Shown: positions 35,208 through 44,637, counted from the stretch's first letter. The stretch: DNA of 64,000 nt from Aeromonas dhakensis (GCF_000820305.1 NZ_CDBH01000069.1:152755-216754); one strand, 5' to 3'. A program made the numbers and translations. The notes: generated by a model from the letters alone, not told the origin.

Positions 35208-36170
35208 CTAGAAGCTCATCGCCAGCCCGACACCGTAGCCGCTGGTGTTGTGGCTGAACATATAGCGGGCCACCAGCCGGGTGCGGGTGACGAAGATATC
35301 GTACTTGCTGCTGTCGAGCTCCAGCCCGAGGCCGAGTGAGTTGAGGGAGTTGAAGCCGAGCAGGCCGCGCTGCTCGCCCAGGTATTCGGTGCGGGCCCCC
35401 TCCAGCACGTAGCGCACGGGTTTGCCCAGCAGCGTCAGACTGCCGATGGGGGCGCGGCGGCGCAGATAGAGGCCGAGGTTTTCGGCGTTGGCCTGGCCGG
35501 TCACGCTGGCGGCGGTGCCACCAAAACTCTGCAGGTGCTGATAGGAGTAGCGCAGCTCGGCGTCGATGTCCTGAGCGGGGGAGAAGAGCTCGTAGTCCAG
35601 CATCATGGCGCCGCCGAGGCCATAGACGTCGAGCCGGCCGCCATCGAGAAAGTCGAGGTTCTTGCCGGTGTACTGACCCAGCAGCCAGTTGCCGATGCGC
35701 AGATCGCTCGCCACCGTGCCAAGGGTGATGTTGCCGATGGGGCGCAGCACCAGGTTGCCGCCGTGTCTGTCCCGGTGCAGCCCTATGTCCCAGCCGATCC
35801 CGCCGGTGGCCGTCAGGCTGTTCCACTTGGTGGGGAGGGTGCGGCTCTCGCTGCCGTTGCTGATCACGAACTGGGGATCGTAGCGGCTGAATCCCAGGGT
35901 CCCTTCCAGATAAACCGGCACGCTCTCGCTCATGGTGGCGCCGCCGCCGACCTGGGTCATGTTGAGGGCCGAGGATTGATTGGTGCCGCTGCCGATGTTG
36001 ATGTTGCTGGCGGTGATGTCGGGCACCACGGTAAAGGTCATCAGGGAGACCACCGCATTGGCGCGTTGTTGCACCCGCGACTCCTCCTCGGCCATGGCCG
36101 GCTGGCCGAGGCCAAGCAGCGGGGTGAGCAGCAGGGCGCTGCGCAGCGGGTGAACGAGTGGTATGAGCAT
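35208..36170 (-). CDS. Outer-membrane beta-barrel protein
   Basis: 320 aa. A signal peptide (about residues 1-27, ending AMA) is followed by alternating amphipathic strands and a C-terminal Phe (GVGLAMSF), the outer-membrane insertion signature. Annotated family not recognised. A diverged copy of its 3' end lies downstream at 35090-35151. Ligand or function unknown. Confidence 0.7.
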   Translation of the reverse strand: MLIPLVHPLRSALLLTPLLGLGQPAMAEEESRVQQRANAVVSLMTFTVVPDITASNINIGSGTNQSSALNMTQVGGGATMSESVPVYLEGTLGFSRYDPQFVISNGSESRTLPTKWNSLTATGGIGWDIGLHRDRHGGNLVLRPIGNITLGTVASDLRIGNWLLGQYTGKNLDFLDGGRLDVYGLGGAMMLDYELFSPAQDIDAELRYSYQHLQSFGGTAASVTGQANAENLGLYLRRRAPIGSLTLLGKPVRYVLEGARTEYLGEQRGLLGFNSLNSLGLGLELDSSKYDIFVTRTRLVARYMFSHNTSGYGVGLAMSF

Positions 36171-36392
36171 GACGGGCTCCGTGACGCCTCTTGCGCTGAG
36201 GCACGGTTACACTGTAGCGATTTTTGGCTGGCTTGGCAGCTCATATACCGAGTCGAATGAACCTTTTCAGGCGATGTTTTCTCCCCGCGGCGAAGGGCTG
36301 AGCGCCCTGGCGAGGTTTTTCGCACACAAGGCGGATGGCGAGGCAAAATCCATTAAACTCAATGGGTCACCTGTTCGGGAGTGTGGGTAAAG

Positions 36393-37976
36393 ATGAAGAT
36401 CAGCCGCAAGATTACGCTGACCATAGTGCTGACGCTGCTGCTGTTGCTGGGGGTCGGCTATGTCGGCCTTCATTATGTGGTAGGCAACAAGTTTGGCGAG
36501 CTGGAGCGCCTGAGTGTGGAGCGCAACCGCGAGCGGGTCAGGGCCGTGGTGCAGGCCGAACTGGATCAGCTCACCATACTGGGGCAGGACTGGTCCGAGT
36601 GGGATGACACCTACGCCTACATGGCGAGCCGTGATCCCGCCTATCTGGCGGCCAACCTCAACGCCCGCACCTTCGAGACCCTGGCGGTGGATCTGGTGGC
36701 TCTTTATGACGCCGACAAGCAGCCGCAGGTGGCCTTTGCCTATCACGGCGGCAAGCTGCTGGCGCAGACACCGGACGAGCTCGCGCCGCTCACCGACTAT
36801 CTGGTGCGCTACGGCAGCCTCAAGCCCAATGGCGGCATCTGGTTTGACGGGGAGCGCTACTACCTGCTGGCCGCCACCCAGATCCTGACCAGCGAGGGGG
36901 AGGGGCCGAGCCGCGGCACCCTGCTGCTGCTCAAGGCTTTCAACACCCGACTGGTTCATCAGCTGCAAAAGCGCACTAATCTGTCGCTCTCGTTTCTCAG
37001 TCCGCAGCAGCTGGCCACCAGCCTGGGGGTCACCACCCTGGCCAGGCTCAGGGCCAATGACAGCCTGATCCTGCCGCAGGAGGAGCGGCTGCTCACCCTG
37101 GCCCAGATCGATACCCTGCGAGAGGAAGACCCCCTGATCTTTCGCTTCACCCTGCCGCGGGATCTGATGCTGGAGGGCAAGGCTGTCGAGCGGCGCATCT
37201 TCTGGCTGCTGAGCCTGGGGGTACTGCTGTTTGGCGGCCTGGTGCTGCTGATCCTCAACGGCTATATCGCCGCCCGCCTGCAGCGGTTGAGTGCCAATCT
37301 GCGGCTCATCGGCGAGGACGGCGCGGTGCGCCGCCTGCTGGTGGAGGGCAGTGACGAGATCTCCCAGGTGGCCGTCGACTGCAACCGGATGCTCGATCAT
37401 CTCGACAGCCTGCGCCAGCAGCAGGCCGACAGCGAAGCCCGCCAGAAGCTGCAGCACGGCGCCCTCATTCACCTGGCCAAGAGCGATCTGCTGACCGGCG
37501 AGGATCCGGGCCAGGCCGCCCGTCACATCAACGAGGCGATCTGCGCCGGCACCGGGGCGGTGCGGGCCAGCGTCTGGTTCAGCGCCGAAGACAGGCAATC
37601 CATGTACTGCCAGGATCTCTTCTTCCTGCCCAAGCTCCACCATCAGCAGGGGTTTCACCTGCCCTATGCGCTGATCCAGGGGCGCTACGAATCCTCCAAG
37701 CCCGAGCACGAGCCCTGCCTCATCCTGCGCGAGCCCTACGATCTGACCCGCTTTGGCGCCATGCTGGCCCAGCTCGGGCTGGAGGGGCTCTCCGGCACCA
37801 TCCTGATGGCGCCCCTCAAGCACGGGGATGAGCTGCTCGGTTTCATCATCGCCGAGCGGGCTAGGCTGGAGGAGGTCTGGCACCCGGACGAGCTCGCCTT
37901 CGTGCTGTCGGTGTGCGATCTCTCGGCCCAGACCCTGCTCACCCTCACCAAGCTGCAGCGGCTCAAATACAGCTGA
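36393..37976 (+). CDS. CHASE4-HAMP-GAF membrane sensor lacking an output domain
   Basis: 527 aa. An N-terminal TM helix is followed by a periplasmic CHASE4 domain (LDQLTILGQDWSEWDDTYAYM), a second TM (ILGLLSLGVLLFGGLVLLIL region, residues ~275-295), a HAMP-like segment and a C-terminal GAF domain (residues ~370-515). There is no GGDEF, EAL, HATPase or MCP domain after the GAF. It probably signals by protein contact or is a cut-down relative of a cyclase. ATG at 36393 is preferred over the in-frame GTG at 36381. Confidence 0.75.
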   Translation: MKISRKITLTIVLTLLLLLGVGYVGLHYVVGNKFGELERLSVERNRERVRAVVQAELDQLTILGQDWSEWDDTYAYMASRDPAYLAANLNARTFETLAVDLVALYDADKQPQVAFAYHGGKLLAQTPDELAPLTDYLVRYGSLKPNGGIWFDGERYYLLAATQILTSEGEGPSRGTLLLLKAFNTRLVHQLQKRTNLSLSFLSPQQLATSLGVTTLARLRANDSLILPQEERLLTLAQIDTLREEDPLIFRFTLPRDLMLEGKAVERRIFWLLSLGVLLFGGLVLLILNGYIAARLQRLSANLRLIGEDGAVRRLLVEGSDEISQVAVDCNRMLDHLDSLRQQQADSEARQKLQHGALIHLAKSDLLTGEDPGQAARHINEAICAGTGAVRASVWFSAEDRQSMYCQDLFFLPKLHHQQGFHLPYALIQGRYESSKPEHEPCLILREPYDLTRFGAMLAQLGLEGLSGTILMAPLKHGDELLGFIIAERARLEEVWHPDELAFVLSVCDLSAQTLLTLTKLQRLKYS

Positions 37977-37992
37977 GTACCTGGATGGCCGG

Positions 37993-38025
37993 GGCCCGCA
38001 CGACAGATGCGGGCCTCATTTTTTT
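37993..38025 (+). terminator. Terminator of the CHASE4-GAF gene
   Basis: GGCCCGCA-CGACAGA-TGCGGGCC followed by TCATTTTTTT, close behind the stop codon. Confidence 0.85.
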
Positions 38026-38194
38026 AGGGCCCGCAGCCGATTATCTCGTCTATCCGTGACCTGTATTAATTTCTTGTTCACTTGGCCGGGTGTATAACGG
38101 GCCACCCTCAGGGAAGAGAGGGGTTGGCGACAGGGGAGGGTCTGCCGCACCGGAGGCCGTCGGGCCACCTCATGAAGTTGATGGGAGTCACCAG

Positions 38195-38845
38195 ATGCAG
38201 GAGATGCTGCTTGCCATATGGCAACAGGACTTTGACCAATTGATCCAGATGCAGGCCGTGGGTCTGCTCGTCACCTGCCTGGTGGTGATCCTGTTTCTCG
38301 AATCGAGTTTCGTGTTCCTGCCCCTGCCCGGCGATAGCCTGGTGCTGCTGGCCGGCGGCCTGGTGGGCATGGGAGTGCTCGGCCCCGAGGTGACGCTGCT
38401 CTACATGCCGCTTGCCGCCGGGCTTGGCAGCCTCATCGCCTACGTGCAGGGCCAGGCGCTGCACGGCACCTCCTTCATGGGCCACGTGGAGCGGATGATA
38501 CCGGATGGCAGCCTGCCGCGGGCCTCGCGCCTGCTGCACAACTACGGCTTCTGGGCCATGTTCTCCTCCCGCTTCGTGCCGTTCGTGCGGGTGTTGACGC
38601 CCATGCTGATGGGGGTCTCGCGCCTGCATCTGCCACGGGTGATGATCGCCAGCTTCGCCAGCGCCTTCCTCTGGGCCCTGGTATTGAGCCTGGTGGGCAA
38701 GTTCGTGATGGCGACCCCGGTGTTCGCCCAGCACCACGAGCTGCTGACCAAGTGTCTGCTGGTGACCTCGCTCGGCCTCTTCGTTATCGCCATGGCGGCC
38801 ATCGCCATCCGTCTGCTCAAGCGACCGACCAACCGCATCCGCTAA
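38195..38845 (+). CDS. DedA family membrane protein
   Basis: 216 aa with about five transmembrane helices. The DedA/SNARE-associated core is visible ([24 protein letters not shown], then [20 protein letters not shown] with the conserved acidic and Arg residues). DedA proteins act in lipid-carrier recycling (undecaprenyl phosphate flipping) and membrane homeostasis. The start at 38195 follows GGGAG. Confidence 0.88.
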   Translation: MQEMLLAIWQQDFDQLIQMQAVGLLVTCLVVILFLESSFVFLPLPGDSLVLLAGGLVGMGVLGPEVTLLYMPLAAGLGSLIAYVQGQALHGTSFMGHVERMIPDGSLPRASRLLHNYGFWAMFSSRFVPFVRVLTPMLMGVSRLHLPRVMIASFASAFLWALVLSLVGKFVMATPVFAQHHELLTKCLLVTSLGLFVIAMAAIAIRLLKRPTNRIR

Positions 38846-38943
38846 GAGGGCAGGGGCCTTGCCCCCGTTTCTCCCCCTTTTCATGTCATGGCGCCGCCCC
38901 CTTTGGCTGGCCGGCGCCCTTCCAATCTGCAAGCAGGTACCTT

Positions 38944-39477
38944 ATGTCATCCCCCGACACCCTGACCCTTCGTCCTCTCGAGCGCGAGGATCTCAAGTTC
39001 GTTCATCAGCTCAACAACAATGCCAGCATCATGCGCTACTGGTTCGAGGAGCCTTACGAGGCTTACATGGAGCTGGCCCAGCTCTATGACAAGCACATCC
39101 ACGACCAGCATGAGCGCCGCTTCATCCTCGAGGTGGCGGGCAGCCAGGTGGGGCTGGTGGAGCTGGTGGACATTCGCAGCATCCATCGCCGTGCCGAATT
39201 CCAGATCATCATCGCCCCCGCCCATCAGGGGAAGGGGTATGCCAGGAGCGCAACCCTCAAGGCGATGACGTACGCCTTCAATGTGCTCAACCTGCACAAG
39301 CTCTATCTCATCGTCGATCGGGACAACGCCCGGGCCATCCACATCTATCAGGCGCTGGGATTCGAGCCGGAAGGGGAGCTCAAAGAGGAGTTTTTCATCG
39401 ATGGCCACTACCGCACCGCCATCCGCATGTGCCTGTTCCAGCGCGATTTCCAGGTCAGAAACGGGCGGGGAGGCTAA
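38944..39477 (+). CDS. speG: Spermidine N1-acetyltransferase SpeG-like
   Basis: 177 aa GNAT enzyme. Closely follows the SpeG pattern ([38 protein letters not shown], acetyl-CoA loop [15 protein letters not shown]-terminal [14 protein letters not shown]). SpeG acetylates spermidine or spermine to relieve polyamine toxicity and forms dodecamers. The ATG at 38944 matches the family N-terminus. Confidence 0.9.
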   Translation: MSSPDTLTLRPLEREDLKFVHQLNNNASIMRYWFEEPYEAYMELAQLYDKHIHDQHERRFILEVAGSQVGLVELVDIRSIHRRAEFQIIIAPAHQGKGYARSATLKAMTYAFNVLNLHKLYLIVDRDNARAIHIYQALGFEPEGELKEEFFIDGHYRTAIRMCLFQRDFQVRNGRGG

Positions 39478-39704
39478 GCTGGAGCCAGCCCGGACCGGCC
39501 CATGGGGGGCGATCCGGGACGCCGTGAAAAGGAACGTTTTTGAGGCAGAATTTGCGCCGCCTATCTGTTACACTTCGCGCCCGCCATTTTCCGGCCACTC
39601 TCTGACTTGATGTCAGGCACAGCCGTCGGTGGTCATAGCCGACTTCTTGCTCATGCCGAGCCAACCAGGCCAGCCACAGTCCCGCTGGAACACAGGAACC
39701 CATT

Positions 39705-41000
39705 ATGAGATTTGAATCGTTCGATTTTGCCCCCGAGATTTTGCGCGCCATCTCAGAGTGCGGTTATCAGGAGATGACCCCTGTGCAGAGCCAGGCCATC
39801 CCGGCCGTTCGCCGTGGCCGTGACCTGCTGGCCAGCGCCCAGACCGGCACCGGCAAGACCGCCGCCTTCGCCCTGCCGATCCTGCAGCGACTGGTGGACA
39901 ATCCGGCGCCGGTGCAGCCTTCCAACGCCCGGGTGCTGATCCTGACCCCGACCCGCGAGCTGGCGGCCCAGGTGGCGAGCAACATCAATGACTTCGCCAA
40001 GTATCTGGATATCACCACCCTCACCATCGTTGGTGGCGGCAAGCAGGACGTGCAGGCCAAGCGGTTGAAAGCGGGCGCTCACATTATCGTGGCGACCCCG
40101 GGCCGTCTGCTCGAACACCTCACCGCCTGCAACCTGAGCCTCTCCGGGGTCGAGACCCTGGTGCTGGACGAAGCGGACCGCATCCTCGACATGGGCTTTA
40201 GCGCCGATGTGCAGAAGATCCTGCAGGCGGTCAACAAGACCCGTCAGAACCTGCTGTTCTCCGCCACCTTCTCAGAGGCGGTGAAGAAGCTGGCCAACCT
40301 GATGTTGGACAAGCCGCAGGTGGTGGCCGTCAACAAGCAGAACTCCACTGCCGACACCGTCAGCCACACCGTCTACCCGGTGGAGCAGAAGCGCAAGCGC
40401 GAGCTGCTCTCCGAGCTCATCGGCAAGCAGAACTGGCAGCAGGTACTGGTGTTCGCCAGCACCCGCGAGAGCTGCGACGAGCTGGTGGAGGAGCTGAACC
40501 TCGATGGCATCAAGTCCGCCGTGGTGCACGGCGACAAGGCCCAGGGCAGCCGTCGCCGCGCCCTGCGCGAGTTCAGCGAAGGCAAGCTGCGGGTGCTGGT
40601 GGCCACCGAAGTGGCCGCGCGCGGGCTGGACATCCCGAACCTCGAATACGTGGTCAACTATGATCTGCCGTTCCTCGCCGAAGACTATGTGCACCGCATC
40701 GGCCGTACCGGTCGCGCCGGCAAGAGCGGCATGGCCATCTCCTTCGTCAGCCGTGAAGAAGAGCGCACCCTGCTGGAGATCGAGGCGCTGATCGGCCAGA
40801 AGATCCGCCGCATCATGGTGCCGGGCTACGAGGTGAGCAGCCGCGACGAGCTGATCAAGCAGCTGCAGGAGCGCCGCCGCTTCGGCAAGCGCCCCCAGCG
40901 TGAAGACAACGCCGCCGCCCAGGCCATGGCGGAGTCCAAGCTGCAGGGCCAGCGCCTCAAGCGCCTGGCGGCCGCCAAGAAGCCGCGTCAGCCTAAATAA
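39705..41000 (+). CDS. DEAD-box ATP-dependent RNA helicase, RhlE-like
   Basis: 431 aa. All helicase motifs are intact: Q motif (GYQEMTPVQSQAIP), I AQTGTGKT, II DEAD, III SAT, V ARGLD and VI HRIGRTGRAGK. The basic C-terminal tail (KRPQREDNAAAQAM...AAKKPRQPK) helps bind RNA. RhlE-type helicases act in ribosome assembly and mRNA turnover. Starts MRFESFDFAPEIL; stand-alone gene. Confidence 0.9.
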   Translation: MRFESFDFAPEILRAISECGYQEMTPVQSQAIPAVRRGRDLLASAQTGTGKTAAFALPILQRLVDNPAPVQPSNARVLILTPTRELAAQVASNINDFAKYLDITTLTIVGGGKQDVQAKRLKAGAHIIVATPGRLLEHLTACNLSLSGVETLVLDEADRILDMGFSADVQKILQAVNKTRQNLLFSATFSEAVKKLANLMLDKPQVVAVNKQNSTADTVSHTVYPVEQKRKRELLSELIGKQNWQQVLVFASTRESCDELVEELNLDGIKSAVVHGDKAQGSRRRALREFSEGKLRVLVATEVAARGLDIPNLEYVVNYDLPFLAEDYVHRIGRTGRAGKSGMAISFVSREEERTLLEIEALIGQKIRRIMVPGYEVSSRDELIKQLQERRRFGKRPQREDNAAAQAMAESKLQGQRLKRLAAAKKPRQPK

Positions 41001-41021
41001 GGGCGCACGCTCTATTGAACC

Positions 41022-41046
41022 GCAAAGGCGCCACTGGCGCCTTTGC
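41022..41046. terminator. Hairpin after the helicase gene
   Basis: GCAAAGGCGCC-ACT-GGCGCCTTTGC is a perfect stem with only a weak pyrimidine tail. Probably a terminator or 3'-end stabiliser for the helicase mRNA. Confidence 0.5.
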
Positions 41047-41095
41047 CTTCTCTGTCATCGGTGTTGACTCGTCGCGGTCAACTGAAGGATTGCTT

Positions 41096-41743
41096 ATGAC
41101 CTCTCCCACCTACAATCAGGCCCTGCTCGAGATGGCCGGCCAGAGCCTGGCCGAACTGGCCCGTACCGCCGAGCAGAAGGCTGGCAAGCGCACCCCGGCG
41201 CAAGAGAGCCACTTTCTCTGCAGCTGGATGGCGGAATCCCTCAAGGCGAAGCGCTTCTCCCGCCTGGTGATGGAAGATTTGAAAGAGTGGGTGCAGCTGG
41301 GCCGCACCCTGGGGGCCGGCGCCGATCTCAAGGGGCTGCTTGAGCGGATCATTCGCCAGTATGAGCGGGCCACATGCGAACCGCTGCAGCTGGGGAGCAA
41401 GCTGGCGGCCCTGCTGGCCGAGCTCGCGGCCGAGGGTTGGTTAGTGATCACCGACAGCGAGGTGAGCGCCAAGCTGCGCCTGCAGTCGGGCGGTCAGCCT
41501 AGCCTCATCATCAGTGCCAGCGAATATCAGGGCCATATCGAGGCGGGTGAGCTGGTCAAGCCGCTCACCCTCTATGTGCGCGGCGACGAGGCCCGACTGG
41601 CGCAAGGCGCCTTCACCCACGGCCTGCTGCTGAGCCAGGGCAACAAGAAGACCACCCTGGTCAAGCACCACAAGGCCTACCGGCTGGTGCCGGGCAATGC
41701 GCTGCCAGCGCTGGCCCTGCTGGTGGGCCCCTGCAAAGAGTGA
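41096..41743 (+). CDS. DUF2913 family protein
   Basis: 215 aa soluble protein starting MTSPTYNQALLEMAGQSLAELA. The ...ESHFLCSWMAESLKAKRFSRLVMEDLKEWVQLGRTLG segment is the part I recognise from DUF2913 proteins of Vibrio and Aeromonas. Function unknown. Terminated by the hairpin at 41760. Confidence 0.7.
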   Translation: MTSPTYNQALLEMAGQSLAELARTAEQKAGKRTPAQESHFLCSWMAESLKAKRFSRLVMEDLKEWVQLGRTLGAGADLKGLLERIIRQYERATCEPLQLGSKLAALLAELAAEGWLVITDSEVSAKLRLQSGGQPSLIISASEYQGHIEAGELVKPLTLYVRGDEARLAQGAFTHGLLLSQGNKKTTLVKHHKAYRLVPGNALPALALLVGPCKE

Positions 41744-41759
41744 GTGCCATTTGTCTGAG

Positions 41760-41785
41760 ACCCCGGCCCGGTGCCGGGGTTTTTT
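41760..41785 (+). terminator. Terminator of the DUF2913 gene
   Basis: ACCCCGG-CCCGGTG-CCGGGGTTTTTT. The following stretch to 42000 holds only the leader of the aspzincin gene; no other gene is seen. Confidence 0.85.
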
Positions 41786-42000
41786 ATGGGCGTAATCCGC
41801 CGCAGACAAGAGGCAAGGGGGAGGGGCCGCGATTGTTGTCGCAGCAGCGAGGGATACCTGGCGTTCCCCCTATCCTGGGGGGCGTCACCCATATGGTGGG
41901 ATGGTCGCAGAAAAAAACTGCTCTAGGGTGGTTGAGCCCCAAAGAGGGCCTTGAAGGAAGCAAACCGCCTGACAAGGCGACACTCAATGAATGAGGAAAC

Positions 42001-43044
42001 ATGATGAAAGCGACTCCCATTGCCCTGTTGCTGGCCGGCGTGCTGGCCTCTCCGCTCTGCGCCGCCGGGCTCGATGCCAAGCTCACCTTGGTGGATGGCA
42101 GCAGCGACGACGTGCGCGTCAACCTGACCCTGACCAACACCGGGGATAAGCCGGTTCGCCTGCTCAAATGGCAACTGCCGGGCAGCGAGGATGCCCCCCT
42201 GTTCCTGGTGGAGCGGGACGGCCAGCAGGTCAGCTATGAGGGGGCCCTGATCAAGCGGGCTGCCCCGACCGACAAGGACTTCCAGCTGCTCAAGGCCGGC
42301 CAGAGCCTGACGGTGCAGGCTGAAGTCTCCGGTCTCTACGACATGAGCGCCCAGGGCCAGTACAGCATCCGCTACCTGCTGCCGACGCTGCCACAAGAGG
42401 CGAAAGCCGCCAAGGCCAAGCAGGCCCAGGCGAGCGAATCCAATGCCGTGACCCTGTGGGTAGAAGGGGTGAGCGACGAACGGGTGCTGGCCAAGGCGGC
42501 TCCCCTGGTCGAGCCGCAGGCGGTGACCGCCTCGGTCAGTTTCAGTGGCCGCTGCACCAACACCCAGAAGAGCGACATCCTGGCGGCGCTGGATGCCGCC
42601 AGCGGCATCACCAACAACTCCAGCAGCTACCTGGCGGTGGACAAGCCGGATGGCCAGCGTTACCGCAGCTGGTTTGGCGCCTATGATGCGTCGCGCTGGG
42701 ATCAGGCCGAGACCCACTTCAGCAAGATCAAGGATGCCATCGACAACAAGCCGCTCACCTTCGACTGTGGTTGCAAGCAGAGCTACTTTGCTTATGTCTA
42801 TCCGGATCAGCCTTACAAGGTCTACCTGTGCAAGAGCTTCTGGACCGCACCGGTCAGCGGGACTGACTCCCGTGCCGGCACCATTGTTCACGAGCTGAGC
42901 CACTTCAATGTGGTGGCGGGCACCGACGATCTGGGTTACGGTCAGGCCAATGCCCGCAACCTGGCGAAGACGGATCCGGTCAAGGCGCTCAACAACGCCG
43001 ACAACCACGAGTACTTCGCCGAGAACACGCCGAGCGAAAACTGA
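42001..43044 (+). CDS. Aspzincin (M35) metalloendopeptidase, AsaP1-like
   Basis: 347 aa secreted zinc protease. Signal peptide ~residues 1-21, then an N-terminal propeptide (~22-170) with an Ig-like pattern (VNLTLTNTGDKPVRLLKWQLPG), then the catalytic domain. Zinc ligands are H297 and H301 in HELSH and D310 in GTDDLGYG, the aspzincin signature, with E298 catalytic. Close in design to AsaP1, the toxic metalloprotease of A. salmonicida. The propeptide should inhibit or fold the enzyme until cleaved. Two consecutive ATGs; either may start. Confidence 0.9.
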   Translation: MMKATPIALLLAGVLASPLCAAGLDAKLTLVDGSSDDVRVNLTLTNTGDKPVRLLKWQLPGSEDAPLFLVERDGQQVSYEGALIKRAAPTDKDFQLLKAGQSLTVQAEVSGLYDMSAQGQYSIRYLLPTLPQEAKAAKAKQAQASESNAVTLWVEGVSDERVLAKAAPLVEPQAVTASVSFSGRCTNTQKSDILAALDAASGITNNSSSYLAVDKPDGQRYRSWFGAYDASRWDQAETHFSKIKDAIDNKPLTFDCGCKQSYFAYVYPDQPYKVYLCKSFWTAPVSGTDSRAGTIVHELSHFNVVAGTDDLGYGQANARNLAKTDPVKALNNADNHEYFAENTPSEN

Positions 43045-43054
43045 TTTGCCGACC

Positions 43055-43076
43055 GGGGGCCGCAAGGCCCCTTTTT
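43055..43076 (+). terminator. Terminator between the aspzincin and the propeptide-like gene
   Basis: GGGGCC-GCAA-GGCCCC followed by TTTTT, 10 bp after the protease stop. It could let the two genes be expressed at different levels. Confidence 0.82.
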
Positions 43077-43108
43077 GTCCATGTCGTTTGTCACAGGAAG
43101 GAGCGACC

Positions 43109-43543
43109 ATGATGACACTCTTGCTCACCACCCTGGCGCTGGCCCCCCTGCAGTGTGAGCTGTCGGTCAAGGCACAAAGCCGGGTCAACGAGCCGCTGCC
43201 GCTGGTGATGACCCTGACCAACCGGGGGGAGGGGCCGCTCGAGGTGCTGAGCTGGTTCACGCCGTTCGAAGGCTGGTTTGCCGATGCCATCGATCTCACC
43301 CTCGATGAACAGCCGCTGCCCTACAAGGGCCCGCTGGCCAAGCGGGGCAACCCGGGCGCCGAGGATTTCTTCCTGCTGGGGGCTGGTCAGCAGAGTCAGG
43401 CCGACGCGGATCTGACCCTGGTCTACGATCTCTCCCGGCCCGGCAGCTACCGGCTGAGTTACCGTGCCCAGCCGCTGACCCTGACCCGGGGCGTGGCCCC
43501 CCGCTGCCCCGTCATTCATTTCACCCGGCTGCCCGCCTCCTAG
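43109..43543 (+). CDS. Stand-alone aspzincin-propeptide-like protein
   Basis: 144 aa with a short hydrophobic N-terminus (MMTLLLTTLALAPLQC). The rest aligns by eye with the propeptide of the adjacent protease: PLVMTLTNRGEGPLEVLSWFTPFEG against VNLTLTNTGDKPVRLLKWQLPG; PYKGPLAKRGNPGAEDFFLLGAGQ against SYEGALIKRAAPTDKDFQLLKAGQ; and YDLSRPGSYRLSYR against YDMSAQGQYSIRY. No catalytic domain follows. AGGAAGGAG precedes the ATG. Likely arose by partial duplication; a role as a diffusible inhibitor or chaperone of the protease is inference. The Cys at residue 16 leaves a lipoprotein possible but the lipobox is poor. Confidence 0.72.
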   Translation: MMTLLLTTLALAPLQCELSVKAQSRVNEPLPLVMTLTNRGEGPLEVLSWFTPFEGWFADAIDLTLDEQPLPYKGPLAKRGNPGAEDFFLLGAGQQSQADADLTLVYDLSRPGSYRLSYRAQPLTLTRGVAPRCPVIHFTRLPAS

Positions 43544-43572
43544 GGGCGGTCCCATCCTGTGGAGCCCAGCCC

Positions 43573-44571
43573 TTAGATGGCATCCGGCCTGCTAAGGGGC
43601 GCCAGCAGACCCGTTGCGCGGGCAGCTATCGCCAGATAACGCTCCGCCAGCAAAGGCCTGGCGAGCCCTTCCCGCCAGCAGCAGTGCACCAGCTTGATCA
43701 CATGATCGTCGAGGCTCTCCACCGCGCTGGCCAGCACGTGTTGCCACGCCAGCTTGCCGGTATCGGGCCAGACCGGCCTTTGCAGTGACGGTGCGCCGAC
43801 CGTGACATAGGCGGCCGCCACCGCCTGCCACATCAGGATCTGCCAGCGCCCTTGCCATGACGCAGGCAAGTGGCGGGCGACGATGGCGGCGGCGCGACTG
43901 CCGGTCACCATGTGCAGCACGGTAAAGTTGCCGGTCTGCCAGTAGAGGGCGAGGGCCGCGTCGGCCAGCTGCACCAGCAGATCCGAGGATGACGGGAGCC
44001 CGCCCGGCAATCCCGCCGCCCAGGTCGGCGCATCCGTCACCTGCCGCAGTCGCTCGGTGATCCACTCGCCCTGCCAGTGCGACCCTTCCCACTGCTGCGC
44101 CAGTACTCTCAGCAGGCCGTCGATATCCTGCACCGGTGCTCCCTGCCCGGCCGGCACCCGCAAGGGGTCGCATTGCCAGGCAGCCAGGGCGGCGGCCTGC
44201 TCTCCCTGGTGACCATTTTCCAGCGCGCAGGCCAGGCGGATCAGCGGATGAAAGGCGCCGCTGGCCGGAGAGAGCCCCTGCTCCAGCAGGTCGCCAAAGG
44301 CGGGCAGCCAACCCTCGTCAGCCAGCCGTGCTGCCAACTGCTGACGCAGCCGGAAAAACTGCATCTCCTTTTCATCCCCCTGTTGTTGTTCACCCCCCGG
44401 CAGGGCATGGTTGGCCTGCCAGTGGGCAAAGAAACGCTGCAGCCGCGCTGGGCTGGCGCTCATCTCATGCAGGGCGTGCAGCGCCATCGGGCAGTGGTTG
44501 GTGGTGCCGCGACCATTGAGGGCAAATGCCTGGTTGGCATCGAGCAGTTGATGAAGATAATGCATAATCAT
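43573..44571 (-). CDS. Questin oxidase-like protein (DUF4243)
   Basis: 332 aa. Pattern of the questin-oxidase family (NHCPMALHALHEMSASPARLQRFFAHWQ near the N-terminus, FHPLIRLACALENGHQGEQAAALAAW in the middle). The fungal namesake is a Baeyer-Villiger oxidase that opens an anthraquinone ring; the bacterial substrate is unknown. The start at 44571 follows AAAGGAGT; the open frame is longer. It is divergent from soxR with a SoxR-type operator between them. Confidence 0.75.
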   Translation of the reverse strand: MIMHYLHQLLDANQAFALNGRGTTNHCPMALHALHEMSASPARLQRFFAHWQANHALPGGEQQQGDEKEMQFFRLRQQLAARLADEGWLPAFGDLLEQGLSPASGAFHPLIRLACALENGHQGEQAAALAAWQCDPLRVPAGQGAPVQDIDGLLRVLAQQWEGSHWQGEWITERLRQVTDAPTWAAGLPGGLPSSSDLLVQLADAALALYWQTGNFTVLHMVTGSRAAAIVARHLPASWQGRWQILMWQAVAAAYVTVGAPSLQRPVWPDTGKLAWQHVLASAVESLDDHVIKLVHCCWREGLARPLLAERYLAIAARATGLLAPLSRPDAI

Positions 44572-44598
44572 TTGACTCCTTTCATGAGGGGAGACAGG

Positions 44599-44629
44599 AT
44601 TGTGCAAGTTAAAGCTAACTTGAGGTCAA
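44599..44629 (-). promoter_or_regulatory. SoxR-controlled promoter of the questin-oxidase-like gene
   Basis: On the minus strand -35 TTGACC (44624-44629) and -10 CACAAT (44599-44604) are 19 bp apart, the over-long spacing of MerR-family promoters. The spacer carries CCTCAAGTTAGCTT, matching the left 14 bases of the SoxR box CCTCAAGTTARCTTGAGG. A longer perfect palindrome CAAGTTA-N4-TAACTTG covers 44605-44622. Confidence 0.7.
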
Positions 44630-44637
44630 GCGTGGCG

